This document shows positions 1 through 7,457 of a stretch of DNA of 11,144 bases, in pieces. Numbering within the stretch: position 1 is the stretch's first letter; each line of letters begins with the position of its first letter. The notes below the pieces were generated by a model. It was not told the DNA's origin, did no database searches, and saw only the letters and a list, made by a program, of their open reading frames with translations. The translations under genes were made by a program, and so were the position numbers. Origin of the DNA: an uncultured Ruminococcus sp. (GTDB lineage Bacteria > Bacillota > Clostridia > Oscillospirales > Acutalibacteraceae); assembly GCA_902773065.1 (NCBI GenBank), contig CACYDD010000135.1:1-11144 (forward strand). The letters run 5' to 3'.

Positions 1-1
1 G

Positions 2-739
2 TCCTATGTAGAAAAAACGATCCGGGATGCAGGCAATATTCCGATCGATACCGTTCTTCTTGTCGGCGGATCATCATTCATGCCGATGATCAAAAATGCC
101 GTAGAACAAAGATTCCCGGGTATCGTACAGTTTGAAGACCCGAATCATGCTGTAGCAAAGGGTGCAGCTGTTTATTCCAGTATTCTTGTGGAATCCGTAA
201 AAGCGGAAAGTCCTGATAAGGAAACAGCAAGCAGCAGCGGAGCAGCCATCTCTGTACTGAACCCTATTGAAGTTGTTGACAGAACACCGCGTTCTTTCGG
301 TCCGGGTGTACTCGACGAGAAAAATGAATATATCATCGATAATCTTATCAAGATCAATTCTGAAATGCCTGTTGAGGAAACACGCTCCTATTATGCACCG
401 AAGGATAATATCCCGGCAGTAGAACTGAGAGCTTTTGAAAATATGAATGTCGGTGACAGAGTGACTCCTTGTAGTGATATGGAAGGAAAAGAACAGTATT
501 CTGACCCTGCCGATAAGGTAAAGTGTATCGGAACACTTCACATTGATCTGCCGGCTGGAACACCGAAGGGAACAGAATTCAAGGTTACCTTCCGCGTTGA
601 AAACAGAGAGATCTATATTGAAGCAGTTAATGTCAGCACAGGCGAACCTTTCAGCACGAAGATCCGGATCGGTACGGATGTTGATGTTGAGAACAGCGTT
701 GTCAACCAGATCGCGATCAGATCCGAAACTGAAGACTAA
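2..739 (+). CDS. Hsp70-like (DnaK family) protein lacking the C-terminal lid, 5'-partial
   Basis: The reading frame is open from the first bases of the window, so this is the C-terminal part (about 245 residues) of a longer protein. The start shows the end of an Hsp70 nucleotide-binding domain: the phosphate/adenosine motif LLVGGSS at about 58-78 followed by MPMIKNAVEQRFPG, and an AVAKGAA segment at about 152-172. From about 269 the sequence EVVDRTPRSFG aligns with the DnaK linker and first substrate-binding strands (LLLDVTPLSLG). The beta-type substrate-binding domain then runs to about 700, including IGTLHIDLPAGTPKGTEFKVTF and IYIEAVN, which match its last strands. The protein stops there: the helical lid and the acidic C-terminal tail of DnaK are absent. 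It sits 15 bases upstream of a second Hsp70 gene, suggesting co-transcription. Hsp70 membership is seen directly; a role specialised to this operon rather than general folding is inference. Confidence 0.9.
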   Translation, partial: SYVEKTIRDAGNIPIDTVLLVGGSSFMPMIKNAVEQRFPGIVQFEDPNHAVAKGAAVYSSILVESVKAESPDKETASSSGAAISVLNPIEVVDRTPRSFGPGVLDEKNEYIIDNLIKINSEMPVEETRSYYAPKDNIPAVELRAFENMNVGDRVTPCSDMEGKEQYSDPADKVKCIGTLHIDLPAGTPKGTEFKVTFRVENREIYIEAVNVSTGEPFSTKIRIGTDVDVENSVVNQIAIRSETED

Positions 740-754
740 TACAGCGGTGTCATT

Positions 755-2995
755 ATGGGAATCAAAGTAGGAATCGATTTAGGTACAACATTTTCTGCCG
801 TTGCCGTTTATAATGAACGCAGCGGCAGACCTGAAATTATCAAAAATATCTGCGGAGAAAATACCACTCCCTCTGTGATACAATTTACCGATGACGGAGA
901 GATCATTGTAGGAACAGAAGCCAAAGAAGCTTTTGAAAGCGGCGAGGATGGCTGTGTATCAGTATTTAAACGAAAAATGGGCGACGCTTCTCCCTACTGC
1001 ACCTTTTACGGCAACAGCTATACAGCCGAGGATCTTTCCGCGATCCTTCTCGGCTATTTAAAAGAATCTGCCGAACAGGTCACAGGACAGACAATAGATG
1101 AAGCTGTCGTTACCGTTCCTGCCTATTTCTATCAGCAGGAACGTGCCGCAACCATGAAGGCAGCAAAAAGAGCCGGTCTGAATGTCAGACAGATCATCAA
1201 CGAACCTGTTGCCGCTGCACTGACCTATGCTGTCAGTCATTGGCGTGAAAATGCCAGAATTATGGTTTATGACCTCGGCGGAGGTACGTTTGATGTAACC
1301 ATGGTACAAATGCAAGAATATGGTGTCATGAGATCACTGGAAACAACAGGAAATCATATTCTCGGCGGCAAGGACTGGGACGAAGAATTGGTAAAGCTGA
1401 TTTGTGATAAAATATTCTCCGAAACCAATACCGATATCAGTGACCTCCCTGATGTTTACAGAACCGTAGCACGTCAGGCGGAAAATATCAAAAAGAAGCT
1501 GACAACCTATGCAAGTACTTCTTTAAATATCCGTCTGCCTGATTACGGCTATTATACTGTCACAATTACCGTAGAGGAATTCAACAGCTGTACACGCCCA
1601 CTCCTGGAACGCACTGGAAATCTGTGTCAGAATCTTCTGAACGGTCTGAACATGAAATGGGATGAAGTGACCGATATCCTTCTGGTGGGCGGCTCGACAA
1701 AAATGAAACAAGTGCCTGCCTATCTGAAAGAGATCAGCGGACATATACCGCTGTGTCATGTCAACCCGGATGAAGCAGTTGCCACAGGGGCGGCAATACA
1801 AGTACATCTGCCGATGCCCGAATATCTGGTAACGACCGTCAGCTCTTTCGCAAACGAATTCGGCAGTCGTTTTAAATTCAATACAAAGCCGCCTGCACCG
1901 TTACAAATCGGACAAGAATGTATTCTTGATAATGCACTGTCCGTCAGACCCTCTGATATCGTTGCTCATGCAATGGGAATTATTGCGGTAAATGATGACG
2001 GTACACAGTATATCAACAAAACAATCATTCCTGCCAATCAGCAGATTCCCTGCAAATGCGCGGAAGCTTTTCATTTCTATACCACTGAAAAGGGCAAAAA
2101 CGAAATGGAAATATTCGTTCTGCAAGGAACAGCCGCTCCTCTGGAATGTAATATTATCGGAAAATATGTTGTATCGGGAATCCGGCATAACAAATATGAT
2201 AATCCGACAACTGTCAGAATCCAATACAGCTATGATGTCAACGGAATGATCCATGTTCAGGCAAGACAGGGTGACAGTACCGATGATCTTCCGATTATTG
2301 AAAAGCCCGTTGATGAGGATATGAGCAAATACGGAAAGCCTGTCGTTCCCGAAGAAACAGGAGAAAGCATTTATGAACCTGTTTCCCTCATTATGGCACT
2401 GGATGTTTCGGGAAGTATGAACGGCTCACCGATCCGCAATGCCAAAAAAGCAATGTGTAAGTTTGTTGATCAGTTAAGCATCTACCAGGGAGCAGTCAAG
2501 ATCGGAATCATGGTCGTATCGGATGAGACAATGGAATGCCAGGCACTGACAGATGATTTTGATGCCTGCAAAAAAGCGATTAAGGATATCAGAGCAGAAA
2601 TGACAGGTATCAACAATTTCTGGCATCCGTTTTATAAAATCAATGATTCATTTGAAAACGTAAACGGCAAAAAATATGCGGTTGTTCTTGCGGACGGTGT
2701 ATGGATGAATCCGCAGCGTGCGATTGAAGCGGCAAGACTTTGTCATGACAACGGTATCGATGTGATTGGAATGGGCTTCGGAGATGCGGATGAAAAATTC
2801 CTGAAAGCGATCACTTCAGGAAGTATTGACTCCATCATGCTCGGCGAAAGCAGAGAGCTTGAAAAAGGCTTCGGTACAATCGCTCAGGAAATCAGCAATA
2901 TCAACAGTCTGCAAATTCAAAAAGGAAAAACGAAGCAGGAAACCTCCACATATACCTGGGAAGCAGCCGGTGAACTGAAAATTTCAAAATTTTAA
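755..2995 (+). CDS. Hsp70-VWA fusion protein
   Basis: This 746-residue protein has three parts. Residues 1-352 form a complete Hsp70 ATPase domain with the phosphate-1 motif GIDLGTTFS (D8), K72 in SVFKRKMG, INEPVAAAL (E150), YDLGGGTFD (D173, T178, D180) and LLVGGSTKM near 310-317. All residues corresponding to the Hsc70 catalytic set are kept, so ATP hydrolysis is likely. Residues about 395-510 resemble the beta substrate-binding domain (IFVLQGTAAP, VNGMIHVQARQ). In place of the helical lid, residues about 543-715 form a von Willebrand A domain with the metal-site motif DVSGS (D550, S552, S554) and D647 in VLADGV. The hydrophobic linker VLLLD of DnaK is poorly kept (VRPSD), and about 45 residues separate it from the ATPase core. 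No signal peptide or membrane segment is seen. The ATG lies 15 bases after the previous stop with only a weak ribosome site, so translational coupling is likely. VWA domains usually mediate metal-dependent protein contacts; a role in linking the chaperone to a partner is inferred. Confidence 0.92.
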   Translation: MGIKVGIDLGTTFSAVAVYNERSGRPEIIKNICGENTTPSVIQFTDDGEIIVGTEAKEAFESGEDGCVSVFKRKMGDASPYCTFYGNSYTAEDLSAILLGYLKESAEQVTGQTIDEAVVTVPAYFYQQERAATMKAAKRAGLNVRQIINEPVAAALTYAVSHWRENARIMVYDLGGGTFDVTMVQMQEYGVMRSLETTGNHILGGKDWDEELVKLICDKIFSETNTDISDLPDVYRTVARQAENIKKKLTTYASTSLNIRLPDYGYYTVTITVEEFNSCTRPLLERTGNLCQNLLNGLNMKWDEVTDILLVGGSTKMKQVPAYLKEISGHIPLCHVNPDEAVATGAAIQVHLPMPEYLVTTVSSFANEFGSRFKFNTKPPAPLQIGQECILDNALSVRPSDIVAHAMGIIAVNDDGTQYINKTIIPANQQIPCKCAEAFHFYTTEKGKNEMEIFVLQGTAAPLECNIIGKYVVSGIRHNKYDNPTTVRIQYSYDVNGMIHVQARQGDSTDDLPIIEKPVDEDMSKYGKPVVPEETGESIYEPVSLIMALDVSGSMNGSPIRNAKKAMCKFVDQLSIYQGAVKIGIMVVSDETMECQALTDDFDACKKAIKDIRAEMTGINNFWHPFYKINDSFENVNGKKYAVVLADGVWMNPQRAIEAARLCHDNGIDVIGMGFGDADEKFLKAITSGSIDSIMLGESRELEKGFGTIAQEISNINSLQIQKGKTKQETSTYTWEAAGELKISKF

Positions 2996-3092
2996 CTTAC
3001 ATAATATTTTCCTGTAAAGAAAGTACTTCCCTGTACTATAATTCCACTCTTCACTCTCCACACTCAGATAATAATGAAAGGTTTGTTTTAAA
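2996..3092 (+). promoter_or_regulatory. Intergenic gap with possible internal promoter (TATAAT at 3037-3042)
   Basis: This is the longest gap in the operon at 97 bases. It contains a perfect TATAAT at 3037-3042, but no convincing -35 element: the best hexamers 16-18 bases upstream match TTGACA at only 3 of 6 positions, and there is no extended TGn. The element could give the last three genes a separate transcript. A small 5-bp inverted repeat (AGTAC/GTACT, 3022-3037) overlaps it. The region has no terminator, so read-through from the Hsp70-VWA gene is also expected. Confidence 0.3.
3076..3081 (+). promoter_or_regulatory. Ribosome binding site supporting a TTG start
   Basis: GAAAGG ends 11 bases before the TTG at 3093. 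The same frame is closed by a TGA at 3075-3077 and holds no ATG or GTG between that stop and the TTG, which therefore fits as the start. The ATG at 3074 is in another frame and meets TAA after five codons. Confidence 0.55.
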
Positions 3093-6000
3093 TTGGAAAG
3101 AAAAAATTATTTTGAAATATTGAAAATCCCTTTTGATCCTCCCGATCCGCCTCAGGTAATCAAAAAAAAGCTGAGCGAGTGGAAAAGAGAAAAGGAAGAA
3201 CAAAAAAATAACAGCGGCAATCAGAGTGAGATCAACAAACTGCTTTCGATGTATGACGATATGGAAAATGTTTTGCTGACACCGGCCTCCCGTCAGAAGG
3301 AAGCAGCCGAAATTAAGGAAGTGCGTGTTCAGCAGCTCCATCAGCTGCTGAAAATCATGCTTTCCGGAACAGGAAAAACCAGCACTCCCGAAGTGACAAC
3401 GGCTCAGATGAGAAATGTCGGAAACCATCTCGGTTTGCAGCTTGAAACCGTGAAAAATGTCTATCTTGAAAACGGTTACCAGATCCAGACTCCGTCAACA
3501 TCGGTCAGAATGAATGATTATTTTCTTCAGCCGACGATTTTTAACGGCATCGAAGAATATATTGTCAAATTAAAAAATACCGAAACGCCGAAATATCCGT
3601 GGACTTCCAGTGTGGGAGATCTGTTTGATCTGTTATGCTTTTTTGACGGCAGAGGAATCAACGAAAGACATCTTTACAGAAATAAATTTACCGATGAATT
3701 GTGCAAGCTTGCCAAAACATTTTCGGTTGAAACGGCAACCGATACCAGCAGTCTCGGTCATATTTTCGGTCAGCTGTTTTCCAAAGCAACAACACAGGTT
3801 TTCAATAATGAAAAAAACCGTAAAAAATATGAAAACTCATTGGAAAAAGCAAAACACAAGGACTTTTTCGATCTTCTGCTTTCTGCTCCCGATGTCTTTA
3901 AAAAAGACCCGTATTTTGCAGAATCCGCTATCAGTAAAATTCAGACCTTCTTCCCCGACCGTGAACTTGCTCTGGCTGTTTACAACAGCGAAACAAAAAG
4001 CATGAACGACCCTTATGAACCGACCGAAGCGTATGTCTATGTGACCTGTCCGTATTGCAAAACCATTTCAAAATTCAAAACACGCGAAGAAGCACAAAAT
4101 GCTCAATGCCCTGTTTGCAGCAGCAGTCTTTATATCAACTGTCCCAACCCGAAATGTCATAAGAAAATTCCTGCTACCTCTGAGCAATGCTCCTGCGGAT
4201 TTTCAATCATCGAATACAAGTATTACAATGATTATTGTAATTTCGCCAGACAGGCTGTTAAAGCAATGGATTTTCAGGAGGCAGAACGGCAGCTTCTCAA
4301 TGCCAGAAGAGCCAATCCCTATGCCAATGATCTTGTCTCTTTGGAAAATCTGATCTCCTCACAGCGCAAACAATATGAAAAGCCTATCAGTGAACTCCAG
4401 AATCTGATCGACAGACAATGCTATTTTGAGGCGAGAAGAAAAATTTACAGTATTCAGAGTACCACGCCTGATCTGAATCTTTCCGGTCAGAGAAAAATGA
4501 TAGAGAGTAAAATTGCAGAAGCAGAAAAAATGATGCCCCATGCGGTGACAGATCAGAGAGTAAAGGCAAATCAGTGTATCAATGTGACAAATATCGTTAA
4601 GGATTATCAGCCTGCGATCGAAATCATACAATCTGTCCCCCCTCTCCCTCCGTCTGCACTGAAAGCCACCCTGAAAAACAGTCTGACCGGAACAGTGGGT
4701 GTACTCAGCTGGCAGTCATCACAGGATCTCGGTGTTACATATACCGTGATCAGAAAGGAAAACGTTGTACCCATAAGCCCCGATGACGGAACAGAACTGG
4801 TAAAGGATCTTTCCGATACAAGATTTGAGGACCGCACAATTCAGGCAGGTATCAGTTACGGCTATGCTGTTTTTGCCTGCCGCTATGGTACCTATTCTTC
4901 CTCGGCCGCAACCTATACACTCGAAACCGTTATGGAGCTTGATATCAGATTCTTTTCGGCAGATGCTCAAAACGGAAACTGCCTGCTGTCATGGACCTTG
5001 CCGACAAACTGCAAAGGGGTCCGTATTCTGAGAAGTGAAGGCGGAATCCCGTCATTTATCCCCGATTCCAAAAGCCGTATTGTCTGCGACAAGGCACTAA
5101 GAAGCTTTGAAGATACCGGTCTGAGCAATAATATCTCCTACATATACAGGCTGCAGTGTATTTATGAATTCGGCGGTATGCTGAAATACAGCAGCGGCAT
5201 CCTGACTGACCCCATCATTCCTGAAGAACCGCCCTGTATTCTTCAAAACATTACGGCAAAATTCATGAATCAGACCGTTACTGTCAGCTGGCAGGAGTCA
5301 CGTAAAAAAACGGACTGTATTTATATCAGAAAAATCAAAGAGGATTTCGACAACAGCATGATCGGTAAGATTTTGCCGACAAAAGAACTGAATTCCATGC
5401 TTGATACCAAAGTGCTTGCCTCGGCTTACAGCAACAACAAAAAATGTAATTTCCGTCTTAATAACGGCGAATCAGTAAAAATCGCCGTTGTATCAGAATC
5501 AGGTTCAAACAGTATTATCTCGGATGTATGCCATATTTCGGGCGTTGCACCGTGCGAGATCGATAAGGAACAGACAGAAGTGGAAAGCAACAGTCTGAAA
5601 GTGACTCTTAAAAGCCTTCCGGCCGGTCTTTCCATGATTCACTATATTCTTACCGAAAAAAAAGACAGGCTTGTATGGGGGACGGAAGAGGATGTCAAAA
5701 ACGGCCGCTCGTGCAGAGTCAGCCTTGATGAATACAAACGAAACGGCAACAAACTGATCATTCAGAAGATCCCTGAAAAAGAGCTTTGCTTTACAGTGAT
5801 CGGTGAATATAACATCAATGACAGCAAGGTCTATGCTCCGCCCTCTAACATAAAAATAAACAACAAACCCAAAATTGAGATCCGATACAATATTATCTGG
5901 AACAAACTTGACTTAGTAATCAATAATATGAACAAGAAAGATATTGTTGACCTGAAAAATATGCTGGATCAAATGAACGGACCTTGTCTTATCATCGAAT

Positions 6001-6263
6001 GTGATGATAACTGTTTGCCGGAATTGTATCTTACCTGTCTGAAAAGCGGAGGACTTCCCTGGAGCTTTTCTGATAATGACCTGCAGATCCTCTATACGTT
6101 CCCTGAAAGAAATCTGACAGGAAACAGTGTCACAATACCGCTGACAGACTTTAATCAATTTAACCTTCAGAAAGGAACGGTTCTCAGGATGATGATGAGC
6201 GATGAAGATATGCTTGAGTATATACCGGTTCCTATGGATGTACCCCATCTGAAAGTACCCTAA
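3093..6263 (+). CDS. Large multidomain protein: degenerate J-domain, two zinc ribbons, helical region, fibronectin III-like array
   Basis: I do not recognise this 1056-residue protein as a named family, but its layout can be read. Residues 1-80 look like a J-domain: NYFEILKIPF at the start matches the helix I entry (YEIL) and LLTPASRQKEAAE matches the LSDPEKRARYD end, but the HPD position reads as Glu/Lys-rich sequence (REKEEQKN). Residues 80-315 are mainly helical. Two zinc ribbons follow: C319/C322 with C339/C342, and C350/C355 with C366/C368. Residues about 372-482 are helical and may be TPR-like (FQEAERQLLNARRANP). From about 518 there are beta domains of fibronectin III type, roughly 518-608, 615-705, 713-815 and probably 830-920, with typical LSW, YTVIR and SYGYAVFA strand patterns. 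A final unassigned beta region runs from 925 to the end. No signal peptide or membrane helix is seen, so the array is probably cytosolic. It follows the two Hsp70 genes and precedes a GTPase. A scaffold or client adaptor role is inferred. Confidence 0.85.
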   Translation: MERKNYFEILKIPFDPPDPPQVIKKKLSEWKREKEEQKNNSGNQSEINKLLSMYDDMENVLLTPASRQKEAAEIKEVRVQQLHQLLKIMLSGTGKTSTPEVTTAQMRNVGNHLGLQLETVKNVYLENGYQIQTPSTSVRMNDYFLQPTIFNGIEEYIVKLKNTETPKYPWTSSVGDLFDLLCFFDGRGINERHLYRNKFTDELCKLAKTFSVETATDTSSLGHIFGQLFSKATTQVFNNEKNRKKYENSLEKAKHKDFFDLLLSAPDVFKKDPYFAESAISKIQTFFPDRELALAVYNSETKSMNDPYEPTEAYVYVTCPYCKTISKFKTREEAQNAQCPVCSSSLYINCPNPKCHKKIPATSEQCSCGFSIIEYKYYNDYCNFARQAVKAMDFQEAERQLLNARRANPYANDLVSLENLISSQRKQYEKPISELQNLIDRQCYFEARRKIYSIQSTTPDLNLSGQRKMIESKIAEAEKMMPHAVTDQRVKANQCINVTNIVKDYQPAIEIIQSVPPLPPSALKATLKNSLTGTVGVLSWQSSQDLGVTYTVIRKENVVPISPDDGTELVKDLSDTRFEDRTIQAGISYGYAVFACRYGTYSSSAATYTLETVMELDIRFFSADAQNGNCLLSWTLPTNCKGVRILRSEGGIPSFIPDSKSRIVCDKALRSFEDTGLSNNISYIYRLQCIYEFGGMLKYSSGILTDPIIPEEPPCILQNITAKFMNQTVTVSWQESRKKTDCIYIRKIKEDFDNSMIGKILPTKELNSMLDTKVLASAYSNNKKCNFRLNNGESVKIAVVSESGSNSIISDVCHISGVAPCEIDKEQTEVESNSLKVTLKSLPAGLSMIHYILTEKKDRLVWGTEEDVKNGRSCRVSLDEYKRNGNKLIIQKIPEKELCFTVIGEYNINDSKVYAPPSNIKINNKPKIEIRYNIIWNKLDLVINNMNKKDIVDLKNMLDQMNGPCLIIECDDNCLPELYLTCLKSGGLPWSFSDNDLQILYTFPERNLTGNSVTIPLTDFNQFNLQKGTVLRMMMSDEDMLEYIPVPMDVPHLKVP

Positions 6264-6268
6264 GGAGG
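6262..6268 (+). promoter_or_regulatory. Strong Shine-Dalgarno overlapping the upstream stop codon; sets a GTG start
   Basis: AAGGAGG overlaps the TAA stop (6261-6263) of the preceding gene and lies 8 bases before GTG at 6277. The spacing and near-perfect complementarity to 16S rRNA identify GTG as the start, and the overlap suggests coupled translation of the two proteins. Confidence 0.8.
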
Positions 6269-6276
6269 AAATTTTT

Positions 6277-7410
6277 GTGTCTTACTTTTTTAAAAGTATT
6301 TTATGCCCCTATTGTCTGAACCAACTGAATAAAAAAGATATCGGATATGTTTGTCCGAATGACCCGAGCCAGAATCTGCCGCAGACCTGGATAGATAATT
6401 TGTTTGAACGCAATCCGATTTGTAATTGCCAAGAATGTAACGGCAGAGTTGCTAATGTGATCTGCAACAAATGCAAATCAATTCTGCCCAACGGTATCCT
6501 CGATTACAAGAAATATATGCGATTCAGTATCGTGGGAGTGCCTCAGTCCGGTAAAAGTAATTTCCTGACTGCTATGATGTATGAGCTGATGAATGACAGC
6601 AAATTACCGTTTGTTTTTGAACCGATCAGCACTGAAACCAAACATATCTTCCAGGATAATGTCAATCATATGTACAACCCCGATTACCCTGAACCGGTTG
6701 ATAAAACAGAAGAACATTTTGAAATGCCGCCTCCGCAGCTCTGGAAAATCACCAATTCCCAGAATCTGAACCGCTTTACAAGAAATGTCTATTCCCTCAC
6801 CTACTTTGACGGTGCAGGCGAAGATTACGAAAAGCTTGATGAAAGAGTGTGCAGGTATCTTAACGGTTCAAAATGCCTGATCATCCTGTTTGATCCGCTT
6901 GCCCTTCCGGGAATCAAAAACAAAGTTGACAGAAATGTATTTACCTGGTCAGGAGGTACATCCAGTGTGATCGGTCAGCAAAGCGGCGGAACGATCGTAA
7001 GTGATCTGGCAAGATATCTCAGAAACAACCTGCGTATCAAAGAAGATACGATCATTGACAAGGAAGTTGCTGTCGTGTTTTCCAAAATTGATGCTGTCAA
7101 AAATACCTTCGGAAACGGTTCTCAGGTTTTACAGCCCAGTCCTCATGCTGCCAAAAACGGATTTTATGTTCCCGATGCTGATGCTGTGAATGATGAGATT
7201 ATCAGGTGGCTGCATGACAATAACGAAACAGCCTTTCTGAATGCGATCAATTCAAACTTCAATATGCACAAAGTCCGCTATTTCGGTGTATCCAGCTTCG
7301 GTCAGCCGCCGACAGGTGAAAATCAGCTTGCCAAAGTCACTCCGCACCGTGTTTATGACCCGTTGATGTGGATGATGGCAAATGAAGGAATTATACCGTT
7401 TATTAATTGA
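6277..7410 (+). CDS. TRAFAC-type P-loop GTPase with N-terminal zinc-binding region
   Basis: This 377-residue protein begins with a cysteine-rich region: C10, C13, C26, then C49, C51, C54, C63 and C66, enough for one or two zinc sites. The nucleotide-binding domain starts near residue 80. Its Walker A/G1 motif is GVPQSGKS (87-94), the Walker B/G3 region is LTYFDGAGED (D178), the G4 position is SKID (269-272, Ser in place of Asn or Thr), and a G5-like VSS lies at 338-340. Hydrophobic strands around 200-207 (CLIILFDP) and 263-269 fit the core fold. The arrangement resembles the TRAFAC-clade GTPases found beside GAP1-like genes in bacterial conflict loci (family recalled from general knowledge, not searched). 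Its start is fixed by a strong ribosome site, and a GAP1-like gene follows after 47 bases. GTP binding is well supported; acting as the switch of the operon is inferred. Specificity for GTP over ATP rests on the SKID motif and is less certain. Confidence 0.85.
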   Translation: MSYFFKSILCPYCLNQLNKKDIGYVCPNDPSQNLPQTWIDNLFERNPICNCQECNGRVANVICNKCKSILPNGILDYKKYMRFSIVGVPQSGKSNFLTAMMYELMNDSKLPFVFEPISTETKHIFQDNVNHMYNPDYPEPVDKTEEHFEMPPPQLWKITNSQNLNRFTRNVYSLTYFDGAGEDYEKLDERVCRYLNGSKCLIILFDPLALPGIKNKVDRNVFTWSGGTSSVIGQQSGGTIVSDLARYLRNNLRIKEDTIIDKEVAVVFSKIDAVKNTFGNGSQVLQPSPHAAKNGFYVPDADAVNDEIIRWLHDNNETAFLNAINSNFNMHKVRYFGVSSFGQPPTGENQLAKVTPHRVYDPLMWMMANEGIIPFIN

Positions 7411-7457
7411 TCATGTTCCAATAACAAAATTGTTTTGGTAAAGGACGGTAAAAATAT

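Noticed and set aside
74..541. Minus-strand open frame of 155 codons opposite the first Hsp70
   Set aside because: It is antisense to a clear Hsp70 coding frame, its translation resembles no family, and no ribosome site precedes it. The other antisense frames within 1-10178 were dismissed for the same reasons.
3022..3037. Small hairpin AGTAC-TTCCCT-GTACT as a terminator or attenuator
   Set aside because: The stem is only 5 bp and is not followed by a T run, so it is unlikely to end transcription.
3610..4005. Overlapping + strand frame of 131 codons inside the 1056-residue gene
   Set aside because: It lies in another frame of a well-supported coding region; the main frame shows clear domain patterns and this one does not.
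7422..7434. Imperfect inverted repeat around AACAAAATTGTT before the GAP1-like gene
   Set aside because: The arms are 5 bp and AT-rich, there is no promoter near it, and chance occurrence is likely.
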